A stretch of DNA of 64,000 nt from Murimonas intestini (GTDB lineage: Bacteria > Bacillota > Clostridia > Lachnospirales > Lachnospiraceae), in assembly GCA_003148945.1 (NCBI GenBank), contig QGGY01000001.1, positions 744,001 through 808,000 on the forward strand, read 5' to 3'. The notes under the pieces were generated by a model that had not been told where the DNA came from, searched no databases, and worked only from the letters and a program-made list of their open reading frames with translations. Positions 51,157 through 60,668 of this stretch are shown in pieces. Every line of letters starts with the position of its first letter. Position 1 is the first letter of the stretch. A program made the translations under genes and the position numbers.

Positions 51157-51881
51157 GCCCGCAGCTCCTTAATTTCTTCATCAGTCAGAGGCCTGTAGCA
51201 GCCCTTCTCCAGCTCCAGCGTAAGAGTCAGTGTACCCATGGAGAGACGTTTCAGGTAAGTGACTTTCTTTCCCACTGCCTCAAACATTCTCTTTACCTGA
51301 TGGTACCTGCCCTCCTGTATCGTCACCTCTACCTCAGAATACACACATTCTTCCCGGCGCTGTATGCCCAAAACCTTCAGTTTTGCAGGCATTGTCTCTT
51401 TCTCATCCTGAATATCCAGGCCCGATGCAAACGCTTCTATATCCTCCCCGGTCACTTCTCCGCTGACAAGTGCAAAGTAAGTCTTATCCACATGCTTTTT
51501 AGGCGACAGGAGCTTGTGTGCCAGGGCGCCGTCATCTGTTATCAGCAGAAGTCCCTCTGTGTCCTTGTCCAGGCGTCCCACAGGGAAGAGATCCTCCTTC
51601 TTTGGAACATCCAGATAATCCATCACTGTTCTGGAATAATCGTCCTCTGTAGCCGTCACACATCCTGCCGGCTTGTAAAAAAGATAATAGGCCGGACCAT
51701 TCTTTATTACTCTCGCGCCCCGGCAGCTGACTTCATCTGCCTGCGGGTCTATTTTATGCTCAGGTGTCTTCACTGCTGCGCCGTTGACAAACACCTCTCC
51801 CTGCCTTATATATTTCTTTACCTCACTTCTTGTACCTATCCCCTGATTTGCCAGGAATTTGTCCAGCCGTTCTTCTTTCAT
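51147..51881 (-). CDS. RsuA/RluB-family pseudouridine synthase
   Basis: 244 residues: S4 domain (RLDKFLANQGIGTRSEVKKYIRQG) and RsuA-type core with the catalytic Asp in GRLDKDTEGLLLITDDG. The overall form fits RsuA, which modifies 16S rRNA U516, rather than RluB. AGAGGAG lies before the ATG. Confidence 0.92.
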   Translation of the reverse strand: MKEERLDKFLANQGIGTRSEVKKYIRQGEVFVNGAAVKTPEHKIDPQADEVSCRGARVIKNGPAYYLFYKPAGCVTATEDDYSRTVMDYLDVPKKEDLFPVGRLDKDTEGLLLITDDGALAHKLLSPKKHVDKTYFALVSGEVTGEDIEAFASGLDIQDEKETMPAKLKVLGIQRREECVYSEVEVTIQEGRYHQVKRMFEAVGKKVTYLKRLSMGTLTLTLELEKGCYRPLTDEEIKELRACI

Positions 51882-51902
51882 CTGTCTGCTCCTCTTTTTG
51901 TC

Positions 51903-53279
51903 TTATTGCATGCGCCATCCAGGATAATATTTATTCTTCAGCGCGCCCTGCATTCCCTTTGCCCATCCCAGTGGATACCCGTCAGCACAGACCAGGACCC
52001 AGCCGGAATACATTCCCGGAAGCTGAACAGTCTCTCCTTTTAAATACTTTCTGGCCTCAATGGAATCACCTGCAAGAGAGACACAATTAGGGTACTCTTC
52101 CTGTCTGAGGCACATGGCCAGCGCCTGAGACGGCTCAAAACGCCCTTTTTTCTGTGTTCCAAGCAGCAGCCCTGTGCGCAGGAAGCGCAGCCCCCGGATA
52201 GAGATATCGCAGAGAGGCCCGGGGATCAAATAAAGATTCTCATCTCTCACATCTATCTTTCCATCATGTTCCCGCAGCCAGGGGATATCTTCTGCAAATG
52301 CCAGGAAACTGGCTTCGGCCTTTCCCTGAGAAGATGACCCTTCCCGGGACCTGTTGCTTTTAGAGGTTCCGGCACTCCCGGCTTTCAGAAGCAGCGCTGC
52401 AAAATGCCCTTCCCCGCCGGCTCTGTGGGGCCAGATCCTGAGGCAGCGGCTCAGCCGCTCATCCATACCCGGCTCCGCTATCCCATCGCTGAAACCATCC
52501 CCCTTGCGGATATCTGCAATCTCCATCTCAGGATTATCATCTAAAACCTTCTGTATATTTTTCTCATTTTCCAGCGTTGAAAATGTGCAGGTGGAATAGA
52601 GAAGCATCCCGCCCGGCTTTAACATCTTTATGGCTGCCGAGAGTATCTCCTGCTGCAGAGGGGCATAAATTTCCGGCCCCTTTTCCTCATAGCTCTTTAT
52701 CATAGAAGGATCTCTGCGGAACATGCCCTCGCCTGAACAGGGCGCATCCACAAGTATCTTATCAAAATACTCAGGAAAATAATTCAACAGCTGTTTGGGT
52801 GCTTCGCTTGTGACAAGTATATTCCTGTGTCCTGCCATCTCCAGATTCTTTAAAAGCCCCTTTGCCCTGGAATTGCTTATATCATTGGCGACAAGAAGGC
52901 CTGTGCCTCCCAGCTTTGCCGCCAGCTCCGTAGCCTTGCCTCCCGGAGCTGCACACAGATCAAGCACCTTGTCCCCATGCTCCACCGGCAGACGGCTTGC
53001 AGGGATCATAGCGCTTGGCTCCTGGATATAATAAAGGCCTGCATGGTAATGAGGATGCTTTGTCAGAGCATCCTCCTCATTATAGTAAAAGCCATTTTCC
53101 ACCCAGGGTACAGGTGACATGGAAAAAGGTGTCAGCTTTAAGAATTCTTCCGTGGAAATCTTAGCGTTATTCACCCGCAGTCCGCAGGCGCTTCTGCCCT
53201 CCAGGCATTTTTCATATTCCCCGTATTCTTCCCCCAGCAGGGCCTTTATCTCTTGTACATATTTTTCCGGCAGTTTCAT
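51903..53279 (-). CDS. RsmF-like 16S rRNA (cytosine-5) methyltransferase
   Basis: 458 residues: Nol1/Nop2/Sun methyltransferase with SAM motif LDLCAAPGGKATELA, catalytic Cys in DAPCSGEGMF and the partner Cys in YSTCTFSTLENE, followed by an RsmF-type C-terminal domain (about 320-458). AAAGGAG precedes the ATG. Confidence 0.92.
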   Translation of the reverse strand: MKLPEKYVQEIKALLGEEYGEYEKCLEGRSACGLRVNNAKISTEEFLKLTPFSMSPVPWVENGFYYNEEDALTKHPHYHAGLYYIQEPSAMIPASRLPVEHGDKVLDLCAAPGGKATELAAKLGGTGLLVANDISNSRAKGLLKNLEMAGHRNILVTSEAPKQLLNYFPEYFDKILVDAPCSGEGMFRRDPSMIKSYEEKGPEIYAPLQQEILSAAIKMLKPGGMLLYSTCTFSTLENEKNIQKVLDDNPEMEIADIRKGDGFSDGIAEPGMDERLSRCLRIWPHRAGGEGHFAALLLKAGSAGTSKSNRSREGSSSQGKAEASFLAFAEDIPWLREHDGKIDVRDENLYLIPGPLCDISIRGLRFLRTGLLLGTQKKGRFEPSQALAMCLRQEEYPNCVSLAGDSIEARKYLKGETVQLPGMYSGWVLVCADGYPLGWAKGMQGALKNKYYPGWRMQ

Positions 53280-53308
53280 TTTAACTCCTTTATCTTAAGC
53301 CCTGTCTG

Positions 53309-54115
53309 TCAATGCCCCAGCGACTGGGCGCGGTAGCCTTCAGCAATAATATCCAGCTGCTTATGGAAACGCTGCAGCTGCTCTATGTCATTCAATTCAT
53401 AAATGCGGTAAAATTCGTCCTGTATCTTGACGATCTCTCTTTTGTTTGCCAGATGATAGAGATTCTGTATATTATTAAGGATGTCTGACACAAGGTTGGC
53501 CTGTATCTGAAAGGAATTCTGCGCATCCATGATCTCACTTCTGACTGTTGACATCTCATTGTCCAGCACGATGATCGCATCTGCCGCCTTACTCAGCTTC
53601 TGCCTGATATGCTCAGGTATATTTCTCTTATACTTATACTGAAGGGAATGCTCTATAGTGGACCAGAAGTTCATAGCCAGTGTCCTGATCTGTATCTCCA
53701 CCTGGATCCGTTTCCCTCCTGAGAGAGTCTGAACCTCATAGTAGACGATCATGTGGTAGCTCCTGTACCCGCTGTCCTTCATGTTGGTAATATAATCCTT
53801 CTCGCTTTTTACAGACATATCTGTGCGGCCGCGGATGATCTCCACAACCTTCTGTATATCCTCTACAAACTGGCAAATGATACGTATTCCTGCAATATCC
53901 TCCAGCTTTTCTTCTATCTCATCTATCCCTATTTTCTTTTTCTGGGCCTTTTCGAGTATGCTGGAAATCGCCTTTACCCTTCCCACAACCTGCTCAATCG
54001 GAGAATAAAGCCCTCTGTCCCTGTGTTCATGTATCAGATGTTCAAATTTTACAGTAAGTTCTTTCACTGCCAGTTCGTATGGATTGAGTATTTCTCTCCA
54101 TAACTGTATTTCCAT
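53309..54115 (-). CDS. relQ: Small alarmone synthetase RelQ-like (GTP pyrophosphokinase)
   Basis: 268 residues, synthetase domain only. Motifs EDIAGIRIICQFVEDI, KDYITNMKDSGYRSYHM and VEIQIRTLAMNFWSTIEHSL are those of RelQ/YjbM enzymes, which make (p)ppGpp without a hydrolase domain. The C-terminal helix bundle fits tetramer formation. AAGGAGA sets ATG 54115. Confidence 0.94.
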   Translation of the reverse strand: MEIQLWREILNPYELAVKELTVKFEHLIHEHRDRGLYSPIEQVVGRVKAISSILEKAQKKKIGIDEIEEKLEDIAGIRIICQFVEDIQKVVEIIRGRTDMSVKSEKDYITNMKDSGYRSYHMIVYYEVQTLSGGKRIQVEIQIRTLAMNFWSTIEHSLQYKYKRNIPEHIRQKLSKAADAIIVLDNEMSTVRSEIMDAQNSFQIQANLVSDILNNIQNLYHLANKREIVKIQDEFYRIYELNDIEQLQRFHKQLDIIAEGYRAQSLGH

Positions 54116-54197
54116 ATTCTGTCTCCTTGCTATTCTTGATATTCGCAACTATCCAGTAACCAGCCAGTCACAAAATTTTTCCATTCTATATAGTATA

Positions 54198-55055
54198 TCA
54201 CAAGTCGTACTTATATTTCAACTTCTGCCCTTCAAGATAACGAAGCACCCAGTACGGATTGACTGAAATCTCTTCATAATGCTCAGTACTTATGTAAATG
54301 CCCAGATGAAGATGCACATCAAACATGCCTGTCGTCCCCTCTTCCTTACCGTACCCGCTGTCCCCCATAAACCCTAACAGCTCTCCGGCTTTCACACTGT
54401 CGCCGGGCGAAAAGTCCTTCGCATAGGATGAGAGGTGGGCATAATAAAAATAGCCTCCGTGGGGACTTCTGATCCCCAGACGCCACCCTCCCTTTTCCAG
54501 CCATCCCACCTTTTCCACAACGCCTTCTGTCATACTGACAATGGGGTAGTAACCTCTTTTATTCCCGGGAGGCATCACATCTGTGCCCTCATGCCTGCGC
54601 TCCCCTCCATAATTTCTCTTAGACATCCATGAATTGTCAAAGGAGACATCCTTCTCGCCCTCCAGATGTGCCACAGGAAAATAGACAAGGTCATTCCACA
54701 CAGCCTCCGCGGCCTTTTTCAGTTCTCCGTATTCTTCTCTGCGGAAGTAATTGAAGTAACCGCGCCAGAGGGCAAAATTATCCAGTGTCAGCTCTTCATC
54801 CCCTTTCAGGCTGTACCGGTTCTGAACAAGCCAGACGCTTAAGGTCTCTCCTATCCCGCAGCCGTACAGGCCTGCTGCTTCCTCTGCCTTTGCAAGTGCC
54901 CGGGGATATACTTCCATATTCCTGAATTCAGCCGTCTCTGCTGCTCCAGGTTTCAGATTGTAGATCTTCCCCCGGACCATCATCAGCTGGGTCCCGCTCC
55001 CAATACAGAGGCACATCAGAATAGCCATAATCAATCTTATAAAGAATTTTTTCAT
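54198..55055 (-). CDS. M23 family metallopeptidase, membrane-anchored or secreted
   Basis: 285 residues. An N-terminal hydrophobic segment (about 5-22) is followed by a polar region and a LytM-type domain with the zinc residues in RRHEGTDVM and VHLHLGIY. It cuts peptide bridges in cell-wall peptidoglycan. AGGAAAAGG lies before ATG 55055; the frame extends far upstream without support. Lies between relQ and ylbJ. Confidence 0.9.
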   Translation of the reverse strand: MKKFFIRLIMAILMCLCIGSGTQLMMVRGKIYNLKPGAAETAEFRNMEVYPRALAKAEEAAGLYGCGIGETLSVWLVQNRYSLKGDEELTLDNFALWRGYFNYFRREEYGELKKAAEAVWNDLVYFPVAHLEGEKDVSFDNSWMSKRNYGGERRHEGTDVMPPGNKRGYYPIVSMTEGVVEKVGWLEKGGWRLGIRSPHGGYFYYAHLSSYAKDFSPGDSVKAGELLGFMGDSGYGKEEGTTGMFDVHLHLGIYISTEHYEEISVNPYWVLRYLEGQKLKYKYDL

Positions 55056-55226
55056 AGACCTTTTCCTGTTACTATCTTTACATACATATAAATATATGCC
55101 GGAACAGATCTGTTCAGTACATGAGCCCGTCTTTTTCACTTCGTGCACTAAAATACATGTCTTGTGCATAGACTGTAAGAAAAAAGGAATTCAGAGCATT
55201 TTTCAAAAAGGCTCTGGTAACCGGCC

Positions 55227-56156
55227 GTGAAAAAATTTCTTTTTCCTGCATGTATCACTTTCTTTTTAATGCTTCTTCTTTTTATTCCCCAGCCTTCCCT
55301 CGAGGGAGCCAGGTACGGGCTGGCCCTGTGGATGGACTCTGTAGTGCCCACCCTGCTTCCTTTCATGATCCTCTCAGGCGTCCTGATGAAAGGCGGCCTT
55401 ATCAAATCGCTCATGCGTTTTTTCACTCCGGCTGGCCGGCTTCTTTTTGGCATAGACAGCTACGGTACATATTCTCTGCTGGCCGGCTTTTTCTGCGGAT
55501 ATCCCATGGGGGCCAAGACCATCGCCGATCTGCGCCGCCAGGATCTGATGGGGCATGCCCAGGCTGCCTATTTGCTGAATTTCTGCAACAATGTGAGTCC
55601 GGCATTTGTGATCACCTTTCTTGTACTGCAGAATATAAAAGCTCCGCAACTGATGGGCCCTGTCCTTGTCATCATATTCGGCGCCCCTGTCCTTTACGGT
55701 ATGGTCAGCGGGGCAAAGTACAGGCCCCTTATGAAAAAAGAAGTAAAAACAGTCAAAGAAAAAGCATCCCCGGTCCGGATTGATTTCGGACTGATAGATG
55801 CCTGCATCCTGGATTCTGTTATTACTGTTACAAAACTTGGGGCATATATTATCATGTTTTCCATTATAGCCAGGCTCATCCGTGAACTGCCCTTCCTCTC
55901 CGGGATATGGGCCGCCTCCATCGCAGGCGTCACTGAAGTGACGACAGGGATACAAGCCGTATCGGAGGCCTTTGCCGGAAATGCCCTGTGCATCCCCGCC
56001 CTGGCAGCGGTCACCTCATTCGGAGGCCTCTCCGCCCTGGCACAGACTGAAAGCATGTTAAATGGCACTGATCTGAAGATACTTCCATATCTTGTATCTA
56101 AAATAATAATCAGCGCCCTCGCATTTACGCTGGCGCTGATCTTTGTTCACGGATAG
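55227..56156 (+). CDS. ylbJ: Sporulation integral membrane protein YlbJ-like
   Basis: 309 residues with about eight hydrophobic helices. The nucleoside-recognition/Gate-type blocks MKGGLIKSLMRFF, GFFCGYPMGAKT and NFCNNVSPAFVI are those of YlbJ, a spore-associated membrane protein. The GTG start at 55227 has only a weak ribosome site. It is the only plus-strand gene between 31,000 and 64,000. Confidence 0.88.
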   Translation: MKKFLFPACITFFLMLLLFIPQPSLEGARYGLALWMDSVVPTLLPFMILSGVLMKGGLIKSLMRFFTPAGRLLFGIDSYGTYSLLAGFFCGYPMGAKTIADLRRQDLMGHAQAAYLLNFCNNVSPAFVITFLVLQNIKAPQLMGPVLVIIFGAPVLYGMVSGAKYRPLMKKEVKTVKEKASPVRIDFGLIDACILDSVITVTKLGAYIIMFSIIARLIRELPFLSGIWAASIAGVTEVTTGIQAVSEAFAGNALCIPALAAVTSFGGLSALAQTESMLNGTDLKILPYLVSKIIISALAFTLALIFVHG

Positions 56157-56170
56157 GAAATTCCTATCCG
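56150..56170 (+). terminator. Hairpin at the ylbJ stop
   Basis: CGGATAGGAA-A-TTCCTATCCG, a perfect palindrome containing the TAG stop. No T tract; its role is uncertain. Confidence 0.4.
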
Positions 56171-56220
56171 CAAGTCTCCTGGGGATGCGCAGCTGCACAC
56201 GGTACAAAAGCAGTCCTTAC

Positions 56221-56844
56221 TTATTCTTCAGCTGCAGCCTGTGTTCCCTCTTCATACTCAGGAGCTTCCTCATAGCTTCCGCCTGTGGTATAGCTGGACG
56301 GAGGCGCCTGCGGGGAGAGCTCTCTGCGGTTCTTATTGACAATGTCATAGCAGGACTGGATAGAATTTATAAAATTATTGTATTTAGCTCCTGCCGTATC
56401 AATCGTATGGCTCATGATCTTTTCTAAATTCTCGAGCATTTCATCAGCATACTGAAGCGCGCCCAAACGGATGCTGTTTGCATCATTTGTAGCGTTGTCG
56501 AGAATCTCCTGTGCCTGCTGGTTTGTCTTTTCCAGTAATTCATTTGACTGTGCATAAGCCTGCTGCATAACTTCACTCTCAGTGATCATCTGCTGTGTCT
56601 GGGAGGTGGCTTCCGCTATCATATTGTCAGCCTTGGACTGGGCGTCAGCCAGAATAGCATCTTTATTGCTGATGATCTTCTGATACCTTTTGATCTCATC
56701 CGGCGTTTTCATACGCAGCTCTCTCAATAACTCTTCCAGCTCTTCTTTATTTACAACGATCTTAGTAGAAGACAGCGGCTGGAATTTACAACTGTCTACA
56801 TATTCCTCGATTTCCTCAATAATCTGCTCAATTCTGCTGCTCAT
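56221..56844 (-). CDS. Coiled-coil protein of unknown function (V-ATPase subunit H-like)
   Basis: 207 residues, nearly all helical. Short conserved start EEIEEYVDSCKFQPLSSTKIVVNKEELEELL, then a coiled coil rich in Gln/Asn/Glu (about 55-165) and a loose Pro/Ser/Glu-rich tail. Some such genes are labelled vacuolar ATPase subunit H by resemblance only. It precedes ylbJ convergently and follows coaD. RBS AAGGAGAG precedes the ATG. Confidence 0.75.
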   Translation of the reverse strand: MSSRIEQIIEEIEEYVDSCKFQPLSSTKIVVNKEELEELLRELRMKTPDEIKRYQKIISNKDAILADAQSKADNMIAEATSQTQQMITESEVMQQAYAQSNELLEKTNQQAQEILDNATNDANSIRLGALQYADEMLENLEKIMSHTIDTAGAKYNNFINSIQSCYDIVNKNRRELSPQAPPSSYTTGGSYEEAPEYEEGTQAAAEE

Positions 56845-56884
56845 TTCTATCTCTCCTTATTTTTTATTTCTGTAGGTCTTTGAC

Positions 56885-57376
56885 TTACTTTTCATGCTTC
56901 TCCCAGATTTTATTATAAATCTTGTCCACAACGATTCCAGGGACAAATTCAGAGATATCTCCGCCGTAAGACGCCACTTCCTTAACTGTTGTTGAACTCA
57001 GATATGCATATTCAAGGCTTGTGGTCAAAAAGATAGTATCAATTTCAGGATTCAGTATCCGGTTTGTCTGGGACATCTGCAGCTCATAGTCGAAATCCGT
57101 AATAGCCCGAAGCCCCCTTACTATAAATTTGGCTCCGCGCTGTTTCGCAAAATCAACTGACAGCCCTGAAAAGGACTCAACCCTGACATTGGGTATGTCC
57201 TTCGTGACTTCTAAAAGTATATTAACACGTTCTTCCACAGAAAACAACGGTGTTTTAACGTTATTGACCAGAACTCCAACTACCAGCTCATCCACAAGAG
57301 CTGCTGAACGTGCGATAACGTCCAGATGACCGAAGGTCACCGGATCAAAACTTCCCGGATATACAGCTTTTCTCAT
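56885..57376 (-). CDS. coaD: Phosphopantetheine adenylyltransferase
   Basis: 163 residues. The nucleotidyltransferase motif is [14 protein letters not shown] (the GH pair), with [18 protein letters not shown] and [15 protein letters not shown] later. Fourth step of coenzyme A synthesis. Follows rsmD by three bases, the usual pair. Confidence 0.97.
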   Translation of the reverse strand: MRKAVYPGSFDPVTFGHLDVIARSAALVDELVVGVLVNNVKTPLFSVEERVNILLEVTKDIPNVRVESFSGLSVDFAKQRGAKFIVRGLRAITDFDYELQMSQTNRILNPEIDTIFLTTSLEYAYLSSTTVKEVASYGGDISEFVPGIVVDKIYNKIWEKHEK

Positions 57377-57379
57377 CTC

Positions 57380-57937
57380 TTACTCCTTCTGCCTTCTGAT
57401 AAACAGATGGGCATTTGTTTTGTATTCTTTCCTCTTTTCCAGTATGTAGCCAATTTCTTCCAGATAGCTGCAATCAGCGTTTAAGGCAGTCTCCACTATG
57501 ATCAGAGTGTCCCCTGACACAAGGGAAGAATCCTTCAGGATTGACAGCGCCTCCGCCTCAAGGCCTTTATTGTAAGGCGGGTCCATGAATATAATATCAA
57601 AGGGCTCCCTGCCCTCCATCCGCCTGATGGCGCTCACCGCATCTTGTGTGATCACCTCCGCCTGTCCTTCCAGCCTTGTAAAAGCCAGGTTCTCCCTGAT
57701 ACACGCAGCCGCTGCGCGGTTATTCTCTACAAAGACTGACATCCCGGCCCCGCGGCTCAGCGCTTCAATGCCAATACCGCCGCTGCCGGCAAAAAGATCC
57801 AGAAAACGGCTGTCCGCTATCTCATCCTGAAGCATGTTAAAAAGTGTTTCTTTTATGCGGTCCGTAGTAGGCCTGGTCTCAAGCCCCGGAACTGTTTTTA
57901 AAGGCAGCCTTCTGGCCTTGCCTGCAATTACTCTCAT
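57380..57937 (-). CDS. rsmD: 16S rRNA (guanine-966-N2)-methyltransferase RsmD
   Basis: 185 residues. RVIAGKARRLPL start, TRPTTDRIKETLFNML, SAM motif LDLFAGSGGIGIEALSRGA and catalytic FMDPPYNKG. It precedes coaD in one transcript. Confidence 0.96.
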   Translation of the reverse strand: MRVIAGKARRLPLKTVPGLETRPTTDRIKETLFNMLQDEIADSRFLDLFAGSGGIGIEALSRGAGMSVFVENNRAAAACIRENLAFTRLEGQAEVITQDAVSAIRRMEGREPFDIIFMDPPYNKGLEAEALSILKDSSLVSGDTLIIVETALNADCSYLEEIGYILEKRKEYKTNAHLFIRRQKE

Positions 57938-58024
57938 TTTGCATACTCCCCTGCTGAATAGTTACATCCGTTTTATTATAGATGTTTTATGGGCCTTCTG
58001 TCAATTACTTTTAGGATTTATTAA

Positions 58025-58053
58025 AAACTGCCCCGCTTTACGCAGGGCAGTTT
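58025..58053 (-). terminator. Terminator of the pst-phoU operon
   Basis: Arms AAACTGCCC and GGGCAGTTT, followed on the minus strand by a TTTTTAAT tract, 28 bases past the phoU stop. Confidence 0.85.
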
Positions 58054-58080
58054 CTAATAATTATGTTAAATATATCCGTA

Positions 58081-58743
58081 CTAAATATTCATATACTGTT
58101 CCAGGTCACCCGTCACGATGAATGCCGTCCACTCGGCAATATTCGTGGAATGGTCAGCCATCCTCTCTACATATTTGGCTATCAGCAGGTAATCCGCATA
58201 TGCCCTTATATGCTCCGGGTTGTGTTTCATGGCAATGCACAGCTCATCTTTGATCTTCTCGAAATAATCATCCACTATATCATCCATCTTAGTGACTTCT
58301 TCCGTTTCCTGCACATTTTCTGTGATAAAGCTCTCTATGGTCATGCCCACCATTTTCTTCATTACATCAAACATCTCCAAGATATTTTCCGGCATGGGTA
58401 TGATGGATTCTCCTGTGAGAGCGATAATATATTCAGATATATCTCCGCAGTGGTCGGCTATGCGCTCAATATCACCGATCAGGCGCATGATGGATGTCAC
58501 TCTGCGCAGGTCTGTGGCTACAGGCTGCTGTTTCGCGACTATGCGTATGCATCCATGCTCCACTGTCCTCTCCAGCTCATCTATATCATCATCCTGGGCA
58601 ATTATGGCCTTTGCCAGCTCCCCGTCCATCTCAGTGAGAGCCTTCTTTACAGAACCGATCATCTCTTCCAGCTTCTGCCCCATAAGACTGACCTTTTCAG
58701 TGAGCTCTTCTAATTCAGCCAAGTATATTTTTCTGGTAGTCAT
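58081..58743 (-). CDS. phoU: Phosphate transport regulator PhoU
   Basis: 220 residues, two repeats of three helices with the metal-binding E-x3-D-type segments (DDDIDELERTVEHGC, RIADHCGDISEY, RMADHSTNIAEW). It links Pst activity to the PhoR/PhoP pair. GGAGGG lies before ATG 58743. Last gene of the pst operon. Confidence 0.96.
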   Translation of the reverse strand: MTTRKIYLAELEELTEKVSLMGQKLEEMIGSVKKALTEMDGELAKAIIAQDDDIDELERTVEHGCIRIVAKQQPVATDLRRVTSIMRLIGDIERIADHCGDISEYIIALTGESIIPMPENILEMFDVMKKMVGMTIESFITENVQETEEVTKMDDIVDDYFEKIKDELCIAMKHNPEHIRAYADYLLIAKYVERMADHSTNIAEWTAFIVTGDLEQYMNI

Positions 58744-58759
58744 TGTGTTTCCCTCCAAA

Positions 58760-59524
58760 TCAGCCGAAACGGCCTGTAATATAATCTTCAGTCTTTTTCT
58801 GTACCGGGTTATTGAAAATCTCCTCTGTCTCCCCATACTCGATGACATCCCCTGTGAGGAAAAATGCCGTCCTGTCAGAGATACGGCTGGCCTGCTGCAT
58901 ATTGTGAGTAACAATTATAATTGTGTATTTTTCCTTTAACTCTACAGCCAGATCCTCGATCTTCAGGGTGGAAATAGGATCCAGTGCGCTTGTGGGCTCA
59001 TCCATCAATATGACTTCCGGCTCAACAGCCAGAGCTCTTGCAATGCAGATACGCTGCTGCTGGCCGCCGGACATACCCAGAGCATTCTTTTTCAGGCGGT
59101 CTTTGACCTCATCCCAGATAGCCGCCTGCTTCAGGCTTGTCTCCACGATCTCATCCAGCTGTGATTTTTTCTTGATTCCATGTATCCTTGGTCCATATGC
59201 CACGTTATCATAGATACTCATGGGGAACGGATTGGGCTGCTGAAAAACCATGCCGACTTTCTGGCGGAGCTTTATGACATCTATATCTTTGTAGATATCT
59301 GTGCCGTCCATATATATCTTTCCTTCTACCTTTACACCTTCTATAAGGTCGTTCATTCTGTTGATCGTCTTCAGGAAGGTGGACTTTCCGCAGCCGGAGG
59401 GCCCGATAAAGGCGATTATCTCGTTTTGCGGGATTTCCATATTTATCTGATTCAGCGCCTTAAAATCCCCGTAGTACAGGCTCAAATCCTGCACCGAGAA
59501 TTTGGCTGGCTTCTTTTCTGCCAT
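58760..59524 (-). CDS. pstB: Phosphate ABC transporter ATP-binding protein PstB
   Basis: 254 residues. Walker [10 protein letters not shown], PstB-typical RMNDLI block and [20 protein letters not shown], signature [15 protein letters not shown], Walker [21 protein letters not shown] and a 4-base gap from pstA. Confidence 0.98.
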   Translation of the reverse strand: MAEKKPAKFSVQDLSLYYGDFKALNQINMEIPQNEIIAFIGPSGCGKSTFLKTINRMNDLIEGVKVEGKIYMDGTDIYKDIDVIKLRQKVGMVFQQPNPFPMSIYDNVAYGPRIHGIKKKSQLDEIVETSLKQAAIWDEVKDRLKKNALGMSGGQQQRICIARALAVEPEVILMDEPTSALDPISTLKIEDLAVELKEKYTIIIVTHNMQQASRISDRTAFFLTGDVIEYGETEEIFNNPVQKKTEDYITGRFG

Positions 59525-59528
59525 GGTT

Positions 59529-60668
59529 TTATGCTCCTTTCTTTAAAAGCCGTTTAGTGATGGCTTTTGATGCCCAATTTATGAAAATAATGATTACCAG
59601 CAGTACAATGCCGATGGCACAGGCTGTTGTCAGATCATTTTCTTCCTTCATAAGAGTATACATCTTAATCGTCAGGGTTGCGCCGCTGGCAGAATTTCCA
59701 AACAGAGCCTGCGGAATCTGCGCCACCGTCCCGGCCGTCAGAAGAAGGGCGGCCGATTCACCCACGATGCGCCCTATCCCCAGCAGCAGAGCTACCAGGA
59801 TACCAGGCATGGCATTGGGCAGTATTACTTTATTTATTGTCTGAAGCTTTGTGGCCCCAAGACCAAGTGAAGATTCCCTGTATGTCTTCGGAATCGCTTT
59901 GAGAGCTTCCTCTGTAGTGGTGATGATAGTAGGAAGCAGTATGATGGAAAGTGTCAGGGCTCCTGCCAGAAGAGAATACTGCAGCCGGCATACCTTTACA
60001 AAGAACAGGGAACCGAACAGGCCATAGATAATAGAAGGAATACCCGCAAGGTTTTGTATTGCAAAATGTATGGTGGACATGAGCCGCCCCGGTTTTGCAT
60101 ACTCGATCAGATATACTGCTGAGAAAATTCCTACAGGCGCCGATATAAGAAGGGAGATGCCGATCATATACAGGGTCGTGACAACCATCGGCAGTATGCC
60201 TCCGCCCGGTCTTGTTATTTTCAGTTTAACATTTCCCGAAAGCCCGTTTAAGCTGGATACAGCATCGGACAGAGAACTGATGCCCTCTATTTTCAAATCC
60301 CCGGCCTTTGTAATGATATCTTTTTTTGAAACAGGGTACGCCTCATTTTTCGTATTTTTTGCTTCTTTAAGCGGAGAATCCTCATCTAATTTTGTAATTA
60401 CAGCCTGTCCTTTGTCATTCAGCCCAATTACAGCTTTGATGGAAGACACGTAGCCTTCCTCCTGCCCCGAAGTCTGTTCCTGTTCTGCCGCGTCCACAGA
60501 GATATAAGTAGTCTTGTCTTCATAATCTCTTGTGAGAAAATCAATACTGATGCCCGGAAGACCTTTTATGACAATGAATCCGATAATAACCACAAGTATA
60601 AGTACAGTAAACCCTGCACAGCCATAGATCGCGCCGCGCACCAGATTGTCTTTTGCCTTCCTGCTCAT
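59529..60668 (-). CDS. pstA: Phosphate ABC transporter permease PstA with PDZ-like insertion
   Basis: 379 residues, about 90 longer than usual. The first helix (about 13-35) is followed by an outside segment of about 110 residues (about 46-155) that looks like a PDZ fold: [32 protein letters not shown] and [10 protein letters not shown]. The normal permease follows, with [20 protein letters not shown] and the [16 protein letters not shown] block. The start overlaps the pstC stop as TAATG. Confidence 0.93.
   Translation of the reverse strand: MSRKAKDNLVRGAIYGCAGFTVLILVVIIGFIVIKGLPGISIDFLTRDYEDKTTYISVDAAEQEQTSGQEEGYVSSIKAVIGLNDKGQAVITKLDEDSPLKEAKNTKNEAYPVSKKDIITKAGDLKIEGISSLSDAVSSLNGLSGNVKLKITRPGGGILPMVVTTLYMIGISLLISAPVGIFSAVYLIEYAKPGRLMSTIHFAIQNLAGIPSIIYGLFGSLFFVKVCRLQYSLLAGALTLSIILLPTIITTTEEALKAIPKTYRESSLGLGATKLQTINKVILPNAMPGILVALLLGIGRIVGESAALLLTAGTVAQIPQALFGNSASGATLTIKMYTLMKEENDLTTACAIGIVLLVIIIFINWASKAITKRLLKKGA

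Noticed and set aside
51300-52043. Plus-strand frame of 247 codons opposite the RsuA-type gene
   Set aside because: Antisense shadow; no family match and no ribosome site.
58063-58713. Plus-strand frame of 216 codons opposite phoU
   Set aside because: Antisense shadow of phoU, His/Tyr-rich and without a start signal.
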